NCBI GenBank assembly: GCA_018971485.1
Contig: JAGXAQ010000011.1
Coordinates: forward strand, 1-52,344
Length of the DNA: 52,344 nucleotides
Source of the DNA: Pseudomonadota bacterium
GTDB lineage: Bacteria; Pseudomonadota; Gammaproteobacteria; Burkholderiales; REEB80
Reading direction: 5' to 3'
Below, one piece after another: positions 8,328-17,158 of the stretch. A model generated the notes under the pieces. That model ran no database searches. It saw nothing but the letters and a program-made list of their open reading frames with translations, and was not told the DNA's origin. How positions within the stretch are numbered: the stretch's first letter is position 1; every line of letters starts with the position of its first letter. The position numbers and the translations under genes are program-made.

Positions 8328-10055
8328 TCAATATCCCGCCTGTCCCGCGCTTCCGACAATCCAGGGTGATTCAGCAAGCCACTGCCCAAGCAGTGGGCCT
8401 GGCTGCGGGCGGCCAATGAAATATCCCTGAACCCCATCGCAGTCAAGTGCACCCAATGCATTCAGCACATCCCGGGTTTCCACCCCTTCAGCCACCACCG
8501 TCATTCCAAAATTATGTCCCAGATCAATAACCGTGCGCACGATCATGGCATCTTTCGGATCACTGAGCATATTGGTCACAAAAGACTGGTCTATCTTGAT
8601 TTCATTCACTGGCAGTTGCTTGATGCTGGCAAGCGAGGTATAGCCTGTACCGAAATCATCAATGGACAGGGCCACTCCCATCTGGCTTAAAGCCAGAAGA
8701 TTCTCCTTCGCCCGCTGTGGATCCAGCACGATAGCACTCTCGGTTACTTCCAGCATCAATTGTTCCGGCCGGGCTCCGGCGGCCTCAATTGCCTGGGCAA
8801 TCATTTGAAGCAGACGGGTATCATGCAAGGAACGCGCGGACAGGTTGACACTCATCTTGACCTGCATCTGGCTATGGCAGAGCTCCTGGCAGGATTTCAA
8901 GGCTTCAATCACCACCCACTCGGTCAAGGGCCCAATGAGGCCTGTCTGTTCTGCCACAAGAATAAACCGGCTAGGGAGAATCAGGCCATGACGCGGATGC
9001 TGCCATCGAACCAGGGCCTCACATCCCGTAATGCGACCAGTCCTGATGTCAAGTTTTGGCTGAAAATAAAGACGCAGCTGGTTCTGTTCCAGCCCATCCC
9101 GCAATTCTGCCATGAGCCCCAGCCATTCCGGACTCTGGGGACTAAACCGGGGGCTGTAAATGGTATAGTCGCTGGCAAGCCCTTTGGCCCTGTAGAGGGC
9201 AATATCCGCCCGCTGCATCAACACATTGGCCGAATCTGCATGTTCAGGCATAAGAGCCACCCCCATGCTGGCTTCTACCGCAATCGGGATGTTATCCATC
9301 ATAAAAGGGACATCCAGGCTGTCATGAAGCGCCCGGATTACAGGGTCAATCGCCTCATGGGAGGCCAGATGGGGCAGGAGAATTCCAAACTCGTCGCCCC
9401 CAAGCCTTGCCACCGTATCCGAGGGAAGCAAGGCCTGTCTTAAGCGCACACCGACCTGCTGCAGCAGATCATCCCCATAATCATGGCCTAGCGTATCATT
9501 GACTTCCTTGAAGCGATCCAGATCCATCAACAACAGGGCGACCAGATGTTCATCACGTAAGCCGGCCTGTACCGCTTCTTCAACCTGTTCCAGGAAACGC
9601 GCCCGGTTCGGAAGCTGGGTCACCGGATCCACATAGGCCAGATGATGCACCACCGCTTCTGCCCGCCTGCGCTCTTCTCGAATCTGCGCTTCACGCAATT
9701 CCCGGTCGACTGCCGGAACAAGCCGCTTGAGATTGCCTTTCAGGATATAATCATGCGCCCCGGATTTCATGGCCATCACGGCCCGGTCTTCCCCGATGGT
9801 TCCGGATACAATGATAAAAGGCAGATCCAGCCCGGTACTGCGCAACAGGGCCAGCGCATCAAACGCATTGAAGTAAGGCATGCTGAAGTCAGAAAACACG
9901 ATATCCCAGGCGCTGTCAAACAGTTCCTGTTTCATGGATTCAGCCGTCTGGACCCTGGCATGAACCGGCTCATATCCACCCTGTTGCAACTCCCGGAGCA
10001 ACAAGGCCGCATCATCATCGGAATCCTCGACAATCAGGGCACGAAGAGGTTTCAT
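8328..10055 (-). CDS. Response regulator with GGDEF and EAL domains
   Basis: A 575-residue cytoplasmic cyclic-di-GMP protein. Residues 1-120 are a receiver domain (LRALIVEDSDDDAALLLREL, phospho-acceptor Asp in DIVFSDFSMPY, conserved Lys in YILKG). A GGDEF domain follows with an intact RLGGDEFGILL active site, then an EAL domain with CEALVRWQHP, EVTESAIV, DDFGTGYTSL, EIKIDQSF and VAEGVET. Both synthase and phosphodiesterase motifs look complete, so the net activity cannot be read from sequence. GGAG seven bases before the ATG fixes the start. It follows a stand-alone receiver by 10 bases and is the last gene of a kinase operon, so phosphorylation by that kinase is likely. Confidence 0.93.
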   Translation of the reverse strand: MKPLRALIVEDSDDDAALLLRELQQGGYEPVHARVQTAESMKQELFDSAWDIVFSDFSMPYFNAFDALALLRSTGLDLPFIIVSGTIGEDRAVMAMKSGAHDYILKGNLKRLVPAVDRELREAQIREERRRAEAVVHHLAYVDPVTQLPNRARFLEQVEEAVQAGLRDEHLVALLLMDLDRFKEVNDTLGHDYGDDLLQQVGVRLRQALLPSDTVARLGGDEFGILLPHLASHEAIDPVIRALHDSLDVPFMMDNIPIAVEASMGVALMPEHADSANVLMQRADIALYRAKGLASDYTIYSPRFSPQSPEWLGLMAELRDGLEQNQLRLYFQPKLDIRTGRITGCEALVRWQHPRHGLILPSRFILVAEQTGLIGPLTEWVVIEALKSCQELCHSQMQVKMSVNLSARSLHDTRLLQMIAQAIEAAGARPEQLMLEVTESAIVLDPQRAKENLLALSQMGVALSIDDFGTGYTSLASIKQLPVNEIKIDQSFVTNMLSDPKDAMIVRTVIDLGHNFGMTVVAEGVETRDVLNALGALDCDGVQGYFIGRPQPGPLLGQWLAESPWIVGSAGQAGY

Positions 10056-10065
10056 GCTCACGCTC

Positions 10066-10503
10066 CTACACGGATGGAGCCGGTTCATTCAGCACCAGCC
10101 AATAAAGGCCGAGTTGATGAATGGCTTCCATGAACTGGCTGAAATCAACGGGCTTACGGATATAGCTGTTGGCGCCAAGGCGATAACCGTTAATGATATC
10201 CTGTTCTTCCCTTGATGAAGTCAGAATCACGACAGGCTGCAAACAGGTGCGCGAATCGGCCCGGATACGCTGCAAAACACTCAGCCCGTCAATTTTAGGA
10301 AGTTTGAGATCCAGCAGCATCAGCGCTGGAAGGGGATTGGCGGATGCATCCGGCCCAAAAAAATAGTCCAGGGCCTGCTGGCCATCCCGCGCCACCCTCA
10401 CCTCATTCAGGATATTGTTCTTTTGCAACGCCCGAAGTGTCAAGGCTTCATCATCCGGATTATCCTCGACCAGAAGAATCACTTTCTGACTTGCCAGGTT
10501 CAT
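10066..10503 (-). CDS. Single-domain response regulator (Rcp1-like)
   Basis: A 145-residue stand-alone CheY-type receiver. It has ILLVEDNPDDEALTLRAL (acidic pocket), the phospho-Asp in ALMLLDLKLPKIDGL, the conserved Thr/Ser in VVILTSS, and Lys in YIRKPVDF. This subtype (N-P-D-D-E start, about 145 residues) usually partners phytochrome-like kinases. AGGAG lies eight bases before the chosen ATG, which overlaps the kinase stop as ATGA. It probably relays phosphate between the kinase upstream and the REC-GGDEF-EAL protein downstream. Confidence 0.92.
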   Translation of the reverse strand: MNLASQKVILLVEDNPDDEALTLRALQKNNILNEVRVARDGQQALDYFFGPDASANPLPALMLLDLKLPKIDGLSVLQRIRADSRTCLQPVVILTSSREEQDIINGYRLGANSYIRKPVDFSQFMEAIHQLGLYWLVLNEPAPSV

Positions 10504-12800
10504 GTACCCTCTCCTTTCATGTGGCCGGGCCATCCAGCTCCTTCCGGGCCGGGCAGCGTAAAATAAAAAACAGCCCCCTGATTCACCTGCCCTTCAGCCC
10601 AAACCTGACCTCCATGACGATGGATAATCCGCGCAACCGTTGCCAGGCCAATGCCGGTTCCAGGAAACTCGCTTGCCAGATGCAGGCGCTGGAATGCACC
10701 AAAAAGCTTGTCCACATAGGCCATGTCAAACCCTGAACCATTGTCACGCACAAAAAAATCCACACGCCCATCCGCTCCGGTTCTGGCTCCGAACTCAATG
10801 CGGGCTTCCGGGACACGGGAGCTGAATTTCCAGGCATTGCCAAGCAGGTTGACCAGGGCAATCCGGATGAGCTTGGCATCCCCCTGGGCACTCAGGCCTG
10901 GCTCCACCTTGAGCCGGATGCAGCGCAAGGGCTCAGTCCTTTGCAGTTCATCAAGGACTTCCTGGGCCAGGGCGCTTAAATCAACCACCTCACGCTGCAT
11001 ATCCGCCCGTGTAATGCGCGACAGAACCAGTAAATCATCAATGAGCTGCCCCATATGCTGGGTCGCTGCCCTGACCCGTTTAAGGTAGCCCATGGCTTCT
11101 TCATTCATCAAGGAGCCATAATCCTCAAGCAGCGCCTGGCTGAACCCGTCGATGGAACGAAGTGGGGCACGCAGATCATGGGATACGGAGTAACTGAATG
11201 CCTCCAGCTCCTTGTTCGCCACGTAAAGTTCCTGTGTGCGCTCTTCCACCTTCACTTCCAGGCTGGCATTGAGCTGACGGATATCCTCCTCAATAAGCCT
11301 GCGCTCGGTAATATCCTGAAACGAACCGCTGACCTTGACCACCTGGCCATTTCTGACCGAAGGCTCTCCTATCGTCCTGACCCAGCGATGATGCCCCCTG
11401 GCAGTCACAATCTCCAGCTCCAGATCATAAGGTTTGGCCTCTTCAATCGCTGCCTTCACCGCAGCTTCAATACGGGCCCTGGAGTCTCCCACATAAAAGT
11501 TTATACCTGATTCCACGCTGATGGGATCCCTGGGATCCATCTCATGAATCCGGGCAACCTCCTCTGTCCACCTGGCTTCAAGTGTCCCCGGATCAAACTC
11601 CCAGCCCCCAACCTTCGCCATCTTGCCCACCAGCGTCAAGAACCGATCCTTTTCCTCCAGGATCTGCACGGATCGCTCTACCTCCTCCGCCCGTCTTTGC
11701 AAGGCTTCAGCCATGTCATCCATACTTTGGGCCAGCTGGCCAAATTCATCCGGAGTGTGGGGCAGACAGGTACGGGCACCCAGATCACCTTTTCCCAGGC
11801 GGCGCGCAGCCTCTATCAGGGCTTCAACCGGGCCTAACAGCAGTCTGCGGGCATTGATCCACACAAGGGCTATCATCAGTACCGTCAACAGCAGCATCAG
11901 GATGATGGCATGTAAGAGCAGGGTATCAGCCGGCCCATAGATACTCCGAAGCGGCAGGCCCAGACTCACATCAACCTGTTCCGGACCGTTCGAAAAGATA
12001 CGCCGGAACACATAAAGCCGCCGGACTCCATCCAGACCCCTGGCCTGGAGGCTTCCCTTTTCCGGATTCGCCAGAATGGCGCGAATAAGGGGATTATCCG
12101 GAACCAGTTTACCCACCCATGCCTTTGGGTTGGGTTCATATGCCAGAACCATGCCCTGCTGATTGACCATAAAAAGAGTGGTTCCTGCAGGCAGGGTGAC
12201 CGTCCTGAATAACACCTGCGTCAGCAGGTTAGGGTTCAAGGCGATAAAGACAACGCCTTCGGGCTCTCCTGCTGCATTCAAAACCGGGGTCGCCAGATTG
12301 ATGCCCGGCTGCCCGCTGATCCGCCCTATCTGGTAGCCGCCAACAACAAATCCCCTGCTTTGCAGCGCCTCACGAAAATAAGGCCGATCAGCCAGGTTCA
12401 GCCCAGGCTGCACCGCCAGGGCACTGCATCGGACCGTTCCGTCAAGATTGATGACACCCATATTGGTGTAATTGGAATTTTTCTGCCTGATAGCTGCAAG
12501 CGTCCTGTTGCACAGCCTGGCCCAGGCGGGACGACGAACAACAGGCAGCTGGGCAAAATTGAAGAGCTGCTGGCGGGTAAACTCAATCAGGTTGGTCTGC
12601 TCCAGCGCAGCAGCCTGAACCAGCAGGCTGGCATTGTGAAGGGCATATTGCTTGGCCTGCTGGCGAATCTCGAAAACAGAATAGGCAATGAAGCTGTAAA
12701 CCGGCACAAGAATGAGCACCAGCAACATGACAAGCCTGGCCCTCAAAGGGATGACATCCTTTACCCCCTTACCGTAAAACAGGTTGAGAATCCTGTGCAA
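10500..12800 (-). CDS. Membrane sensor histidine kinase (Cache-like sensor, HAMP, PAS, HisKA, HATPase)
   Basis: A 766-residue inner-membrane kinase. Order: transmembrane helix 1 (about 20-42), a periplasmic Cache-like domain (about 45-285, with NLADRPYFREAL and INLATPVLN), transmembrane helix 2 (about 293-318), HAMP (about 320-372), PAS with PAC (about 390-500), coiled coil, then HisKA with phospho-His H541 in SYSVSHDLRAPLRSIDGF. The ATP-binding domain has NLLGNAWKF, DNGSGFD and GTGIGLATV. Its kinase core resembles phytochrome-type kinases but no chromophore domain is present; the signal is probably a small periplasmic ligand. The start is TTG with AAGGTG eight bases upstream. It leads the three-gene operon. 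Confidence 0.92.
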   Translation of the reverse strand: MHRILNLFYGKGVKDVIPLRARLVMLLVLILVPVYSFIAYSVFEIRQQAKQYALHNASLLVQAAALEQTNLIEFTRQQLFNFAQLPVVRRPAWARLCNRTLAAIRQKNSNYTNMGVINLDGTVRCSALAVQPGLNLADRPYFREALQSRGFVVGGYQIGRISGQPGINLATPVLNAAGEPEGVVFIALNPNLLTQVLFRTVTLPAGTTLFMVNQQGMVLAYEPNPKAWVGKLVPDNPLIRAILANPEKGSLQARGLDGVRRLYVFRRIFSNGPEQVDVSLGLPLRSIYGPADTLLLHAIILMLLLTVLMIALVWINARRLLLGPVEALIEAARRLGKGDLGARTCLPHTPDEFGQLAQSMDDMAEALQRRAEEVERSVQILEEKDRFLTLVGKMAKVGGWEFDPGTLEARWTEEVARIHEMDPRDPISVESGINFYVGDSRARIEAAVKAAIEEAKPYDLELEIVTARGHHRWVRTIGEPSVRNGQVVKVSGSFQDITERRLIEEDIRQLNASLEVKVEERTQELYVANKELEAFSYSVSHDLRAPLRSIDGFSQALLEDYGSLMNEEAMGYLKRVRAATQHMGQLIDDLLVLSRITRADMQREVVDLSALAQEVLDELQRTEPLRCIRLKVEPGLSAQGDAKLIRIALVNLLGNAWKFSSRVPEARIEFGARTGADGRVDFFVRDNGSGFDMAYVDKLFGAFQRLHLASEFPGTGIGLATVARIIHRHGGQVWAEGQVNQGAVFYFTLPGPEGAGWPGHMKGEGT

Positions 12801-12827
12801 GAGTCGTTCACCTTAATTAGAATTAGG

Positions 12828-12855
12828 GTTATACAGGTGGATAGTGTCCTATCAA
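12828..12855 (-). promoter_or_regulatory. Sigma-70-like promoter of the kinase operon with inverted repeat in the spacer
   Basis: On the minus strand TTGATA (12850-12855) and TATAAC (12828-12833) lie 16 bases apart, each a 5/6 match to the -35 and -10 consensus, about 30 bases before the kinase start. An inverted repeat GATAG / CTATC (12840-12844 and 12849-12853) overlaps the spacer and the -35 box, a plausible site for a repressor or for autoregulation. Confidence 0.6.
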
Positions 12856-13220
12856 ATATACGCGCGAATTTAGACAAATACAATTCAGGTTTAAGCCTTT
12901 TTCCCTTGATTCAGCAAGAAAATTCTAGTCTGTGTTTATCTGTCAATCCCTCTTTTTCAGGGCCCGCCCCTCCTTTGTTCCAAATTGATCTTTTAGAATG
13001 CTCGGTGCACAATGCGTAGAACTTGTCGGAGACCCTCCGATTATTTTTTAACCCGACTTCATTCAAACACCATGACCTTGATCCAGATCAGCGCATCCAG
13101 ATTGACCAGACGACCCTGCCCCCTTTTCCATACCCTGCCTCCCGGCTGCCAGTTATCAAGGAAGCCAAATTGACCGACCGGCAAAAAGACCCTGCCCAGG
13201 CATTTTTATCAGCCCAGGTC

Positions 13221-13814
13221 ATGTGGCAGACCTACAGCGTTACCCGGCAGGATCGGGAAAGACACAATGGCCACAAGGGGGCCATTGTCTGGCTTACAGG
13301 TCTTCCAGGTTCAGGCAAGACCACCCTGGCCCGTACGGTTGAACTCAGGCTTCATCACATGGGGTTTCATACCATCGTGCTGGATGGAGACAATGTCCGT
13401 CACGGACTATGTGCTGATCTTGGATTTTCCGCGCAGGATCGCAACGAAAATATCCGCAGGATAGGCCAGACGGCCAAACTGTTTCTTGAAGCAGGGATGA
13501 TTGTCATTGTTGCTTTCGTCTCCCCGCTTCGAAAGGCACGGGATGAGGCCAGGTCTGCCGTCGCTGCAGAAGATTTTTTTGAAATTTACTGCAACTGCCC
13601 GGTATCCACCTGCAAGAAGCGGGATCCAAAAGGACTTTATGCCCAGGCAGAAAAAGGACTTATTACGGATTTTACCGGCATATCGTCCCCATACGAACCC
13701 CCTCTTGCACCAGACCTGGTACTCAGGACCGGAGCCGAGCCCGTTGACCAGTCTGCGCAGCAGCTGATTGACTATCTGCTCAACCAGGGCTTAAAACCTC
13801 CCAAATCTCCCTAG
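13221..13814 (+). CDS. cysC: Adenylylsulfate (APS) kinase
   Basis: Cytoplasmic kinase that phosphorylates APS to PAPS for sulfate assimilation or sulfation. Features: HNGHKGAIVWLTGLPGSGKT with the P-loop at residues 27-34, VLDGDNVRHGLCADLGFS, RNENIRRIGQTAKLF, AFVSPLRKARDEAR and KGLITDFTGISSPYEPP. The ATG at 13221 gives 197 residues, the family norm; the frame extends back to a TTG at 13023, but the added 66 residues match nothing known and are probably untranslated. No other sulfur gene adjoins it. The upstream 420 bases hold the divergent kinase promoter and no other gene. Confidence 0.93.
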   Translation: MWQTYSVTRQDRERHNGHKGAIVWLTGLPGSGKTTLARTVELRLHHMGFHTIVLDGDNVRHGLCADLGFSAQDRNENIRRIGQTAKLFLEAGMIVIVAFVSPLRKARDEARSAVAAEDFFEIYCNCPVSTCKKRDPKGLYAQAEKGLITDFTGISSPYEPPLAPDLVLRTGAEPVDQSAQQLIDYLLNQGLKPPKSP

Positions 13815-13932
13815 GCCCTTTTTTTCATGACAAATGCATAAATATGATCAAGAATAAAACCCGGGATGGCGAGGTTGAAACAAAAAGGCGGATACGGTTG
13901 AACAGGGCACGCTACTGAAACAGGACGCTGCT

Positions 13933-13955
13933 ATCCAGCATGGGCCATGCTGGAT
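13933..13955. repeat. Perfect 9-bp inverted repeat
   Basis: ATCCAGCAT (13933-13941), a five-base GGGCC loop, and ATGCTGGAT (13947-13955) form a strong stem in the 263-base gap between cysC and the next gene. There is no T-run, so it is not a standard terminator. It lies about 120 bases before the GTG of the cyclic-di-GMP gene and could be an operator or a leader structure. Nothing else is recognised in this gap. Confidence 0.5.
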
Positions 13956-14077
13956 GCCCAGCCGGTCCAGGCAGCGCATAAACAAGGATAAGAAATGGCC
14001 TTGCTCAAACGGGGCCCCATTGATTCAGACAGGCAAATCTTGCACAAAACGGCCCATATCATGGAAAAGATAATGCT

Positions 14078-15985
14078 GTGATTACCTTTGAGCTCATTAA
14101 AAACATAGCCCTTCTGGTTGCCCTGGTGGTCATCTACCCTATTTCTGTGTCCCGCTCCCAGAGCAGCACACTCTCCCACAAACTGCTCTTTGGCGTACTT
14201 TTCGGGCTGACTGCCATATTCGGCATGATGACTCCTGTCCACTATGGACAAGGGGTGATTTTTGACGGCCGCTCTGTCATCCTGTCTGTAGGCGGGCTCA
14301 TTGGCGGGCCTTTCGTTGCCCTCACAAGTGCCTGTATTGCAAGCCTCTACCGGATCCGGCTGGGAGGAGCAGGCGCTTTTGTGGGAGTGGCTGTCATTCT
14401 GGCCTCATCCGCACTGGGGGTCCTGTTTCACTACATCAAAAAACAGTCTGGGAACTATCTGGGGGTCCTCCCCCTGCTTGGATTCGGATTGCTTGTCAAT
14501 CTTGTCATGATGGGGTTTTTCCTGCTCTTACCCCACGATATCGGTTTTCAGGTCATCAACCAGATGGGCTGGAACATCCTGTTGGTCTATACAGCCGCCA
14601 CAGTGCTCATCTCCCTCATGTTTGAAGACTACGAAGAAAAGGACAAGAGCCATCATCACCTGGAGCGACTGGCCTACTATGACTCCCACACCGCGTTACC
14701 CAACCAGACCCTCATGCTTGGCCACCTTGAGCAATGCCTGTCCCCCGGCCAGATTAAGACGGATCAATATGCCTTAATCATCCTCAATCTGGATCGTTTT
14801 AAAAAACTCATTGATGCACGGGGCCATGAATATTCGGAACGCCTGCTGCTCATCGTGGCAAGACGCCTGTCCGAAGTACTCGACAGGGACGATTTTCTGG
14901 CCAAGCTGGCCGGGGATGAATTCACCCTTATCCTGCACACCAGGCCATCCGAACCGGGATCCATCCGCCTGATGGCCCAGAAAATGGCCAGCCGCGTGCA
15001 TGAAATCCTGAAGCTTCCCCTGCAGATGGATACAGAATCCATCAATATTTCCGGAAGCATGGGGATCACCATTTTTCCGCTCAGTGAACACGACAGGCCC
15101 GGCGACATTCTCCAGCGGGCCAACCTGGCCCTGAGCATGGCAAAACATCATGGGGGCAACCAGACCATCGTGTTCAACCCATCCATGACCAACCAGGCTG
15201 AACAGAGTTTCACCATCGGCAATGAACTGCACAAGGGCATTGCGAACCAGGAACTGCGGCTGCACCTGCAATCCCAGTTTGATGCCGCCGGCATCCTGGT
15301 GGGTGCAGAAGCCCTGGTACGCTGGCAACACCCTGAACGGGGCCTTGTTCCACCGGCATCCTTCATCCCGATTGCTGAAGAAACAGATCTCATCGTGGAA
15401 ATCGGGGAATGGGTCCTAACGGAAGCCTGCAGGGTCCTGGCCCGAATCCACCCTATCAATCCCAGCATCAAGATTTCCGTCAATATCAGCCCACGCCAGT
15501 TCCGCCAGGCCGGTTTTACCCGCCTGGTCCAGAAAATCCTGGCAGAAACAGGGGCAAACCCCCGCCGCCTGACGCTGGAAGTGACAGAAAACCTGCTCAT
15601 CAATGATTTTCAGGATATCCTGGCCAAGATGCAGGAACTGGTGTCCTGGGGCATCCGGTTTTCGCTTGACGATTTTGGAACCGGCTATTCCTCACTGGGC
15701 TACCTCAAACGGCTGCCCATACAGGAAATCAAGATTGACCGCTTATTTGTGCAAGAAGCCCCCACCAATCCGGATGATGCCGCCCTGGTTGAATCCATTC
15801 TGGCTGTAGCCCGCCACATGAAACTTGATGTCGTGGCCGAAGGGGTGGAAACCCAGGCCCAGTTCGACTTTCTCAACGCCCGGGCAGACATGTTTCACCA
15901 GGGCTACCTGTTTGACAGGCCGGAAGCATCTTCCAGCTGGCTGCAGCATTATTTCAGCATCAATGATGTCCCTGATCCTTCCTGA
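14078..15985 (+). CDS. LytS-type 5TM sensor with degenerate GGDEF and EAL domains
   Basis: A 635-residue membrane protein. Residues 1-185 form about five or six hydrophobic helices with the pattern of 5TM-LYT sensors (LFGVLFGLTAIFGMM, DGRSVILSVGGLIGGP, RIRLGGAGAFVGVAVIL). The GGDEF domain has AGDEF in place of GGDEF, so synthase activity is doubtful. The EAL domain keeps GAEALVRWQHP, SVNISPRQF, EVTENLL, DDFGTGYSSLGYL, IKIDRLFV and VVAEGVETQ and should be an active cyclic-di-GMP phosphodiesterase. The start is GTG. It stands alone, convergent with the pilus operon, and could set motility or pilus activity through cyclic-di-GMP; that link is inference. Confidence 0.9.
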   Translation: MITFELIKNIALLVALVVIYPISVSRSQSSTLSHKLLFGVLFGLTAIFGMMTPVHYGQGVIFDGRSVILSVGGLIGGPFVALTSACIASLYRIRLGGAGAFVGVAVILASSALGVLFHYIKKQSGNYLGVLPLLGFGLLVNLVMMGFFLLLPHDIGFQVINQMGWNILLVYTAATVLISLMFEDYEEKDKSHHHLERLAYYDSHTALPNQTLMLGHLEQCLSPGQIKTDQYALIILNLDRFKKLIDARGHEYSERLLLIVARRLSEVLDRDDFLAKLAGDEFTLILHTRPSEPGSIRLMAQKMASRVHEILKLPLQMDTESINISGSMGITIFPLSEHDRPGDILQRANLALSMAKHHGGNQTIVFNPSMTNQAEQSFTIGNELHKGIANQELRLHLQSQFDAAGILVGAEALVRWQHPERGLVPPASFIPIAEETDLIVEIGEWVLTEACRVLARIHPINPSIKISVNISPRQFRQAGFTRLVQKILAETGANPRRLTLEVTENLLINDFQDILAKMQELVSWGIRFSLDDFGTGYSSLGYLKRLPIQEIKIDRLFVQEAPTNPDDAALVESILAVARHMKLDVVAEGVETQAQFDFLNARADMFHQGYLFDRPEASSSWLQHYFSINDVPDPS

Positions 15986-16088
15986 ATGCCCTTTCACCTG
16001 AAAAAACATCCCCATCCGGACTTCTATCCGTTGACATCTTTTCCTTACCCCTCCTTGTCATGAAAAACCAGGACAGTCCCTTTTCTGC

Positions 16089-16616
16089 CTACGGGTGGGT
16101 ATCGGTCTTCACACATCCATAGGCAAGACCCCGCGTCCAGACATAAGACGTCCAGGCATATCCTGGTGCGCTCAGTTCCCCGTCCCAGACCTCATTCATC
16201 ACCTGGCCATTGTCCGGTCGCACATAATCATAAAGAAGCACTATCGCATCATTCGCATCCGCGCATGAAACAGGTGCGGCCGATACAGCCAGCTGTGCCG
16301 GCTGGGTGCTCATGGAGACAAGGCCATAGCTTCCATTGCCAACATAGGTCCCGGAAAATGCCACCTTCCCCCAGGGGACAATAAACCAGGCAAAAGGGGC
16401 ACTGCCCAGCTGGCTCACCCCGGGTCTTGGAGACTTGCTCCAGCTCGAACAGGCGCCCAGATATCCCGTGCAGTCCCACGATGACACAATGACCCAGCCT
16501 CCCGTAACGGGAGATACCCCTTCGACATAGCCAGCATAATTGGTTGCCGCCTCACAGGACAACGCTGCCCGAATCATAAGCCCTGTCAGCAATACCCACC
16601 GGATGGCCCGTTTCAT
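16089..16616 (-). CDS. Secreted protein, paralogue 3 of a tandem family at the end of the pilus operon
   Basis: A 175-residue protein with a signal peptide (MKRAIRWVLLTGLMIRAALS, cleavage near AATNY). The family is not recognised. The mature part begins YAGYVEGVSPVTGGWVI, contains four or five Cys including C-T-G-Y-L-G-A-C, has GKVAFSGTYVGNGSYGLV in the middle, and ends YGCVKTDT. The same landmarks in the same order occur in the two genes upstream, so the three arose by duplication. This copy is the most divergent, with longer loops. It is the last gene of the minus-strand pilus run and is probably exported to the periplasm or cell surface. The longer upstream frame was rejected because the signal peptide begins at 16616. 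Confidence 0.75.
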   Translation of the reverse strand: MKRAIRWVLLTGLMIRAALSCEAATNYAGYVEGVSPVTGGWVIVSSWDCTGYLGACSSWSKSPRPGVSQLGSAPFAWFIVPWGKVAFSGTYVGNGSYGLVSMSTQPAQLAVSAAPVSCADANDAIVLLYDYVRPDNGQVMNEVWDGELSAPGYAWTSYVWTRGLAYGCVKTDTHP

Positions 16617-16641
16617 GTCTTTGCCCTGTTTTCCCTGTCCC

Positions 16642-17130
16642 TTAAGGCAAGAAGGACGAATAGGTATCTGCCTTGACACAGACATACTCATGACCCGCCC
16701 TAACCCAGGCTGTACCGGTATAAACCGCATCCACAGGCTGCGTACTGTCCTGGCGGACATAGCCTTCAACCGGCATCATGGCCTCATCTACCGAACCACA
16801 CTGCACCAGGGTATCAGGCTGCCCCGACTCATCCAGATCATCAGGACCATTCACCTGGTAGCTGCCCTGTCCCAGGGGCAGCCCCGCAAATGAAACATCC
16901 CCGAAAGGGGTGATGTCATACAGACTGGGATAATCTATGCCACGCTCGCACGAGTGCCCGCAATACCGGGTTGAAACAAAGCCCGGGCGCACCAGGATAA
17001 TGGCATAGCCTCCTACGACCCTGGCAAACCCCGGGGAATACCCGTTATAGCCTTCTGCAGCCTTTGCCAATACAGGACACAATCCCATCCAGAGCCACAG
17101 CAGGCCACATGCTTTTATCCCGTTTAACAT
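16642..17130 (-). CDS. Secreted protein, paralogue 2 of the tandem family
   Basis: A 162-residue protein with a signal peptide (MLNGIKACGLLWLWMGLCPV, cleavage near AKA-AEG). It shares with its neighbours the N-terminal Y-x-G-Y-x2-G then VVGGYAII, a central Y-D-I-x2-FGDVSF, LGQGSYQVNG, a Q-C-G before the C-terminal third, and terminal YVCVKADT. Three Cys lie in the mature part's first half and middle, which suggests disulfides. No known domain is recognised. The location among pilus genes suggests a pilus-associated or surface subunit, but nothing in the sequence proves assembly into a pilus, since it lacks a prepilin signal. Confidence 0.75.
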   Translation of the reverse strand: MLNGIKACGLLWLWMGLCPVLAKAAEGYNGYSPGFARVVGGYAIILVRPGFVSTRYCGHSCERGIDYPSLYDITPFGDVSFAGLPLGQGSYQVNGPDDLDESGQPDTLVQCGSVDEAMMPVEGYVRQDSTQPVDAVYTGTAWVRAGHEYVCVKADTYSSFLP

Positions 17131-17158
17131 CCGTTCTCCTCCAGACCTGTCTCAGTCA

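Noticed and set aside
13023-13220. 66-residue N-terminal extension of cysC from a TTG
   Set aside because: It matches no APS kinase, and the shorter start gives the normal family length.
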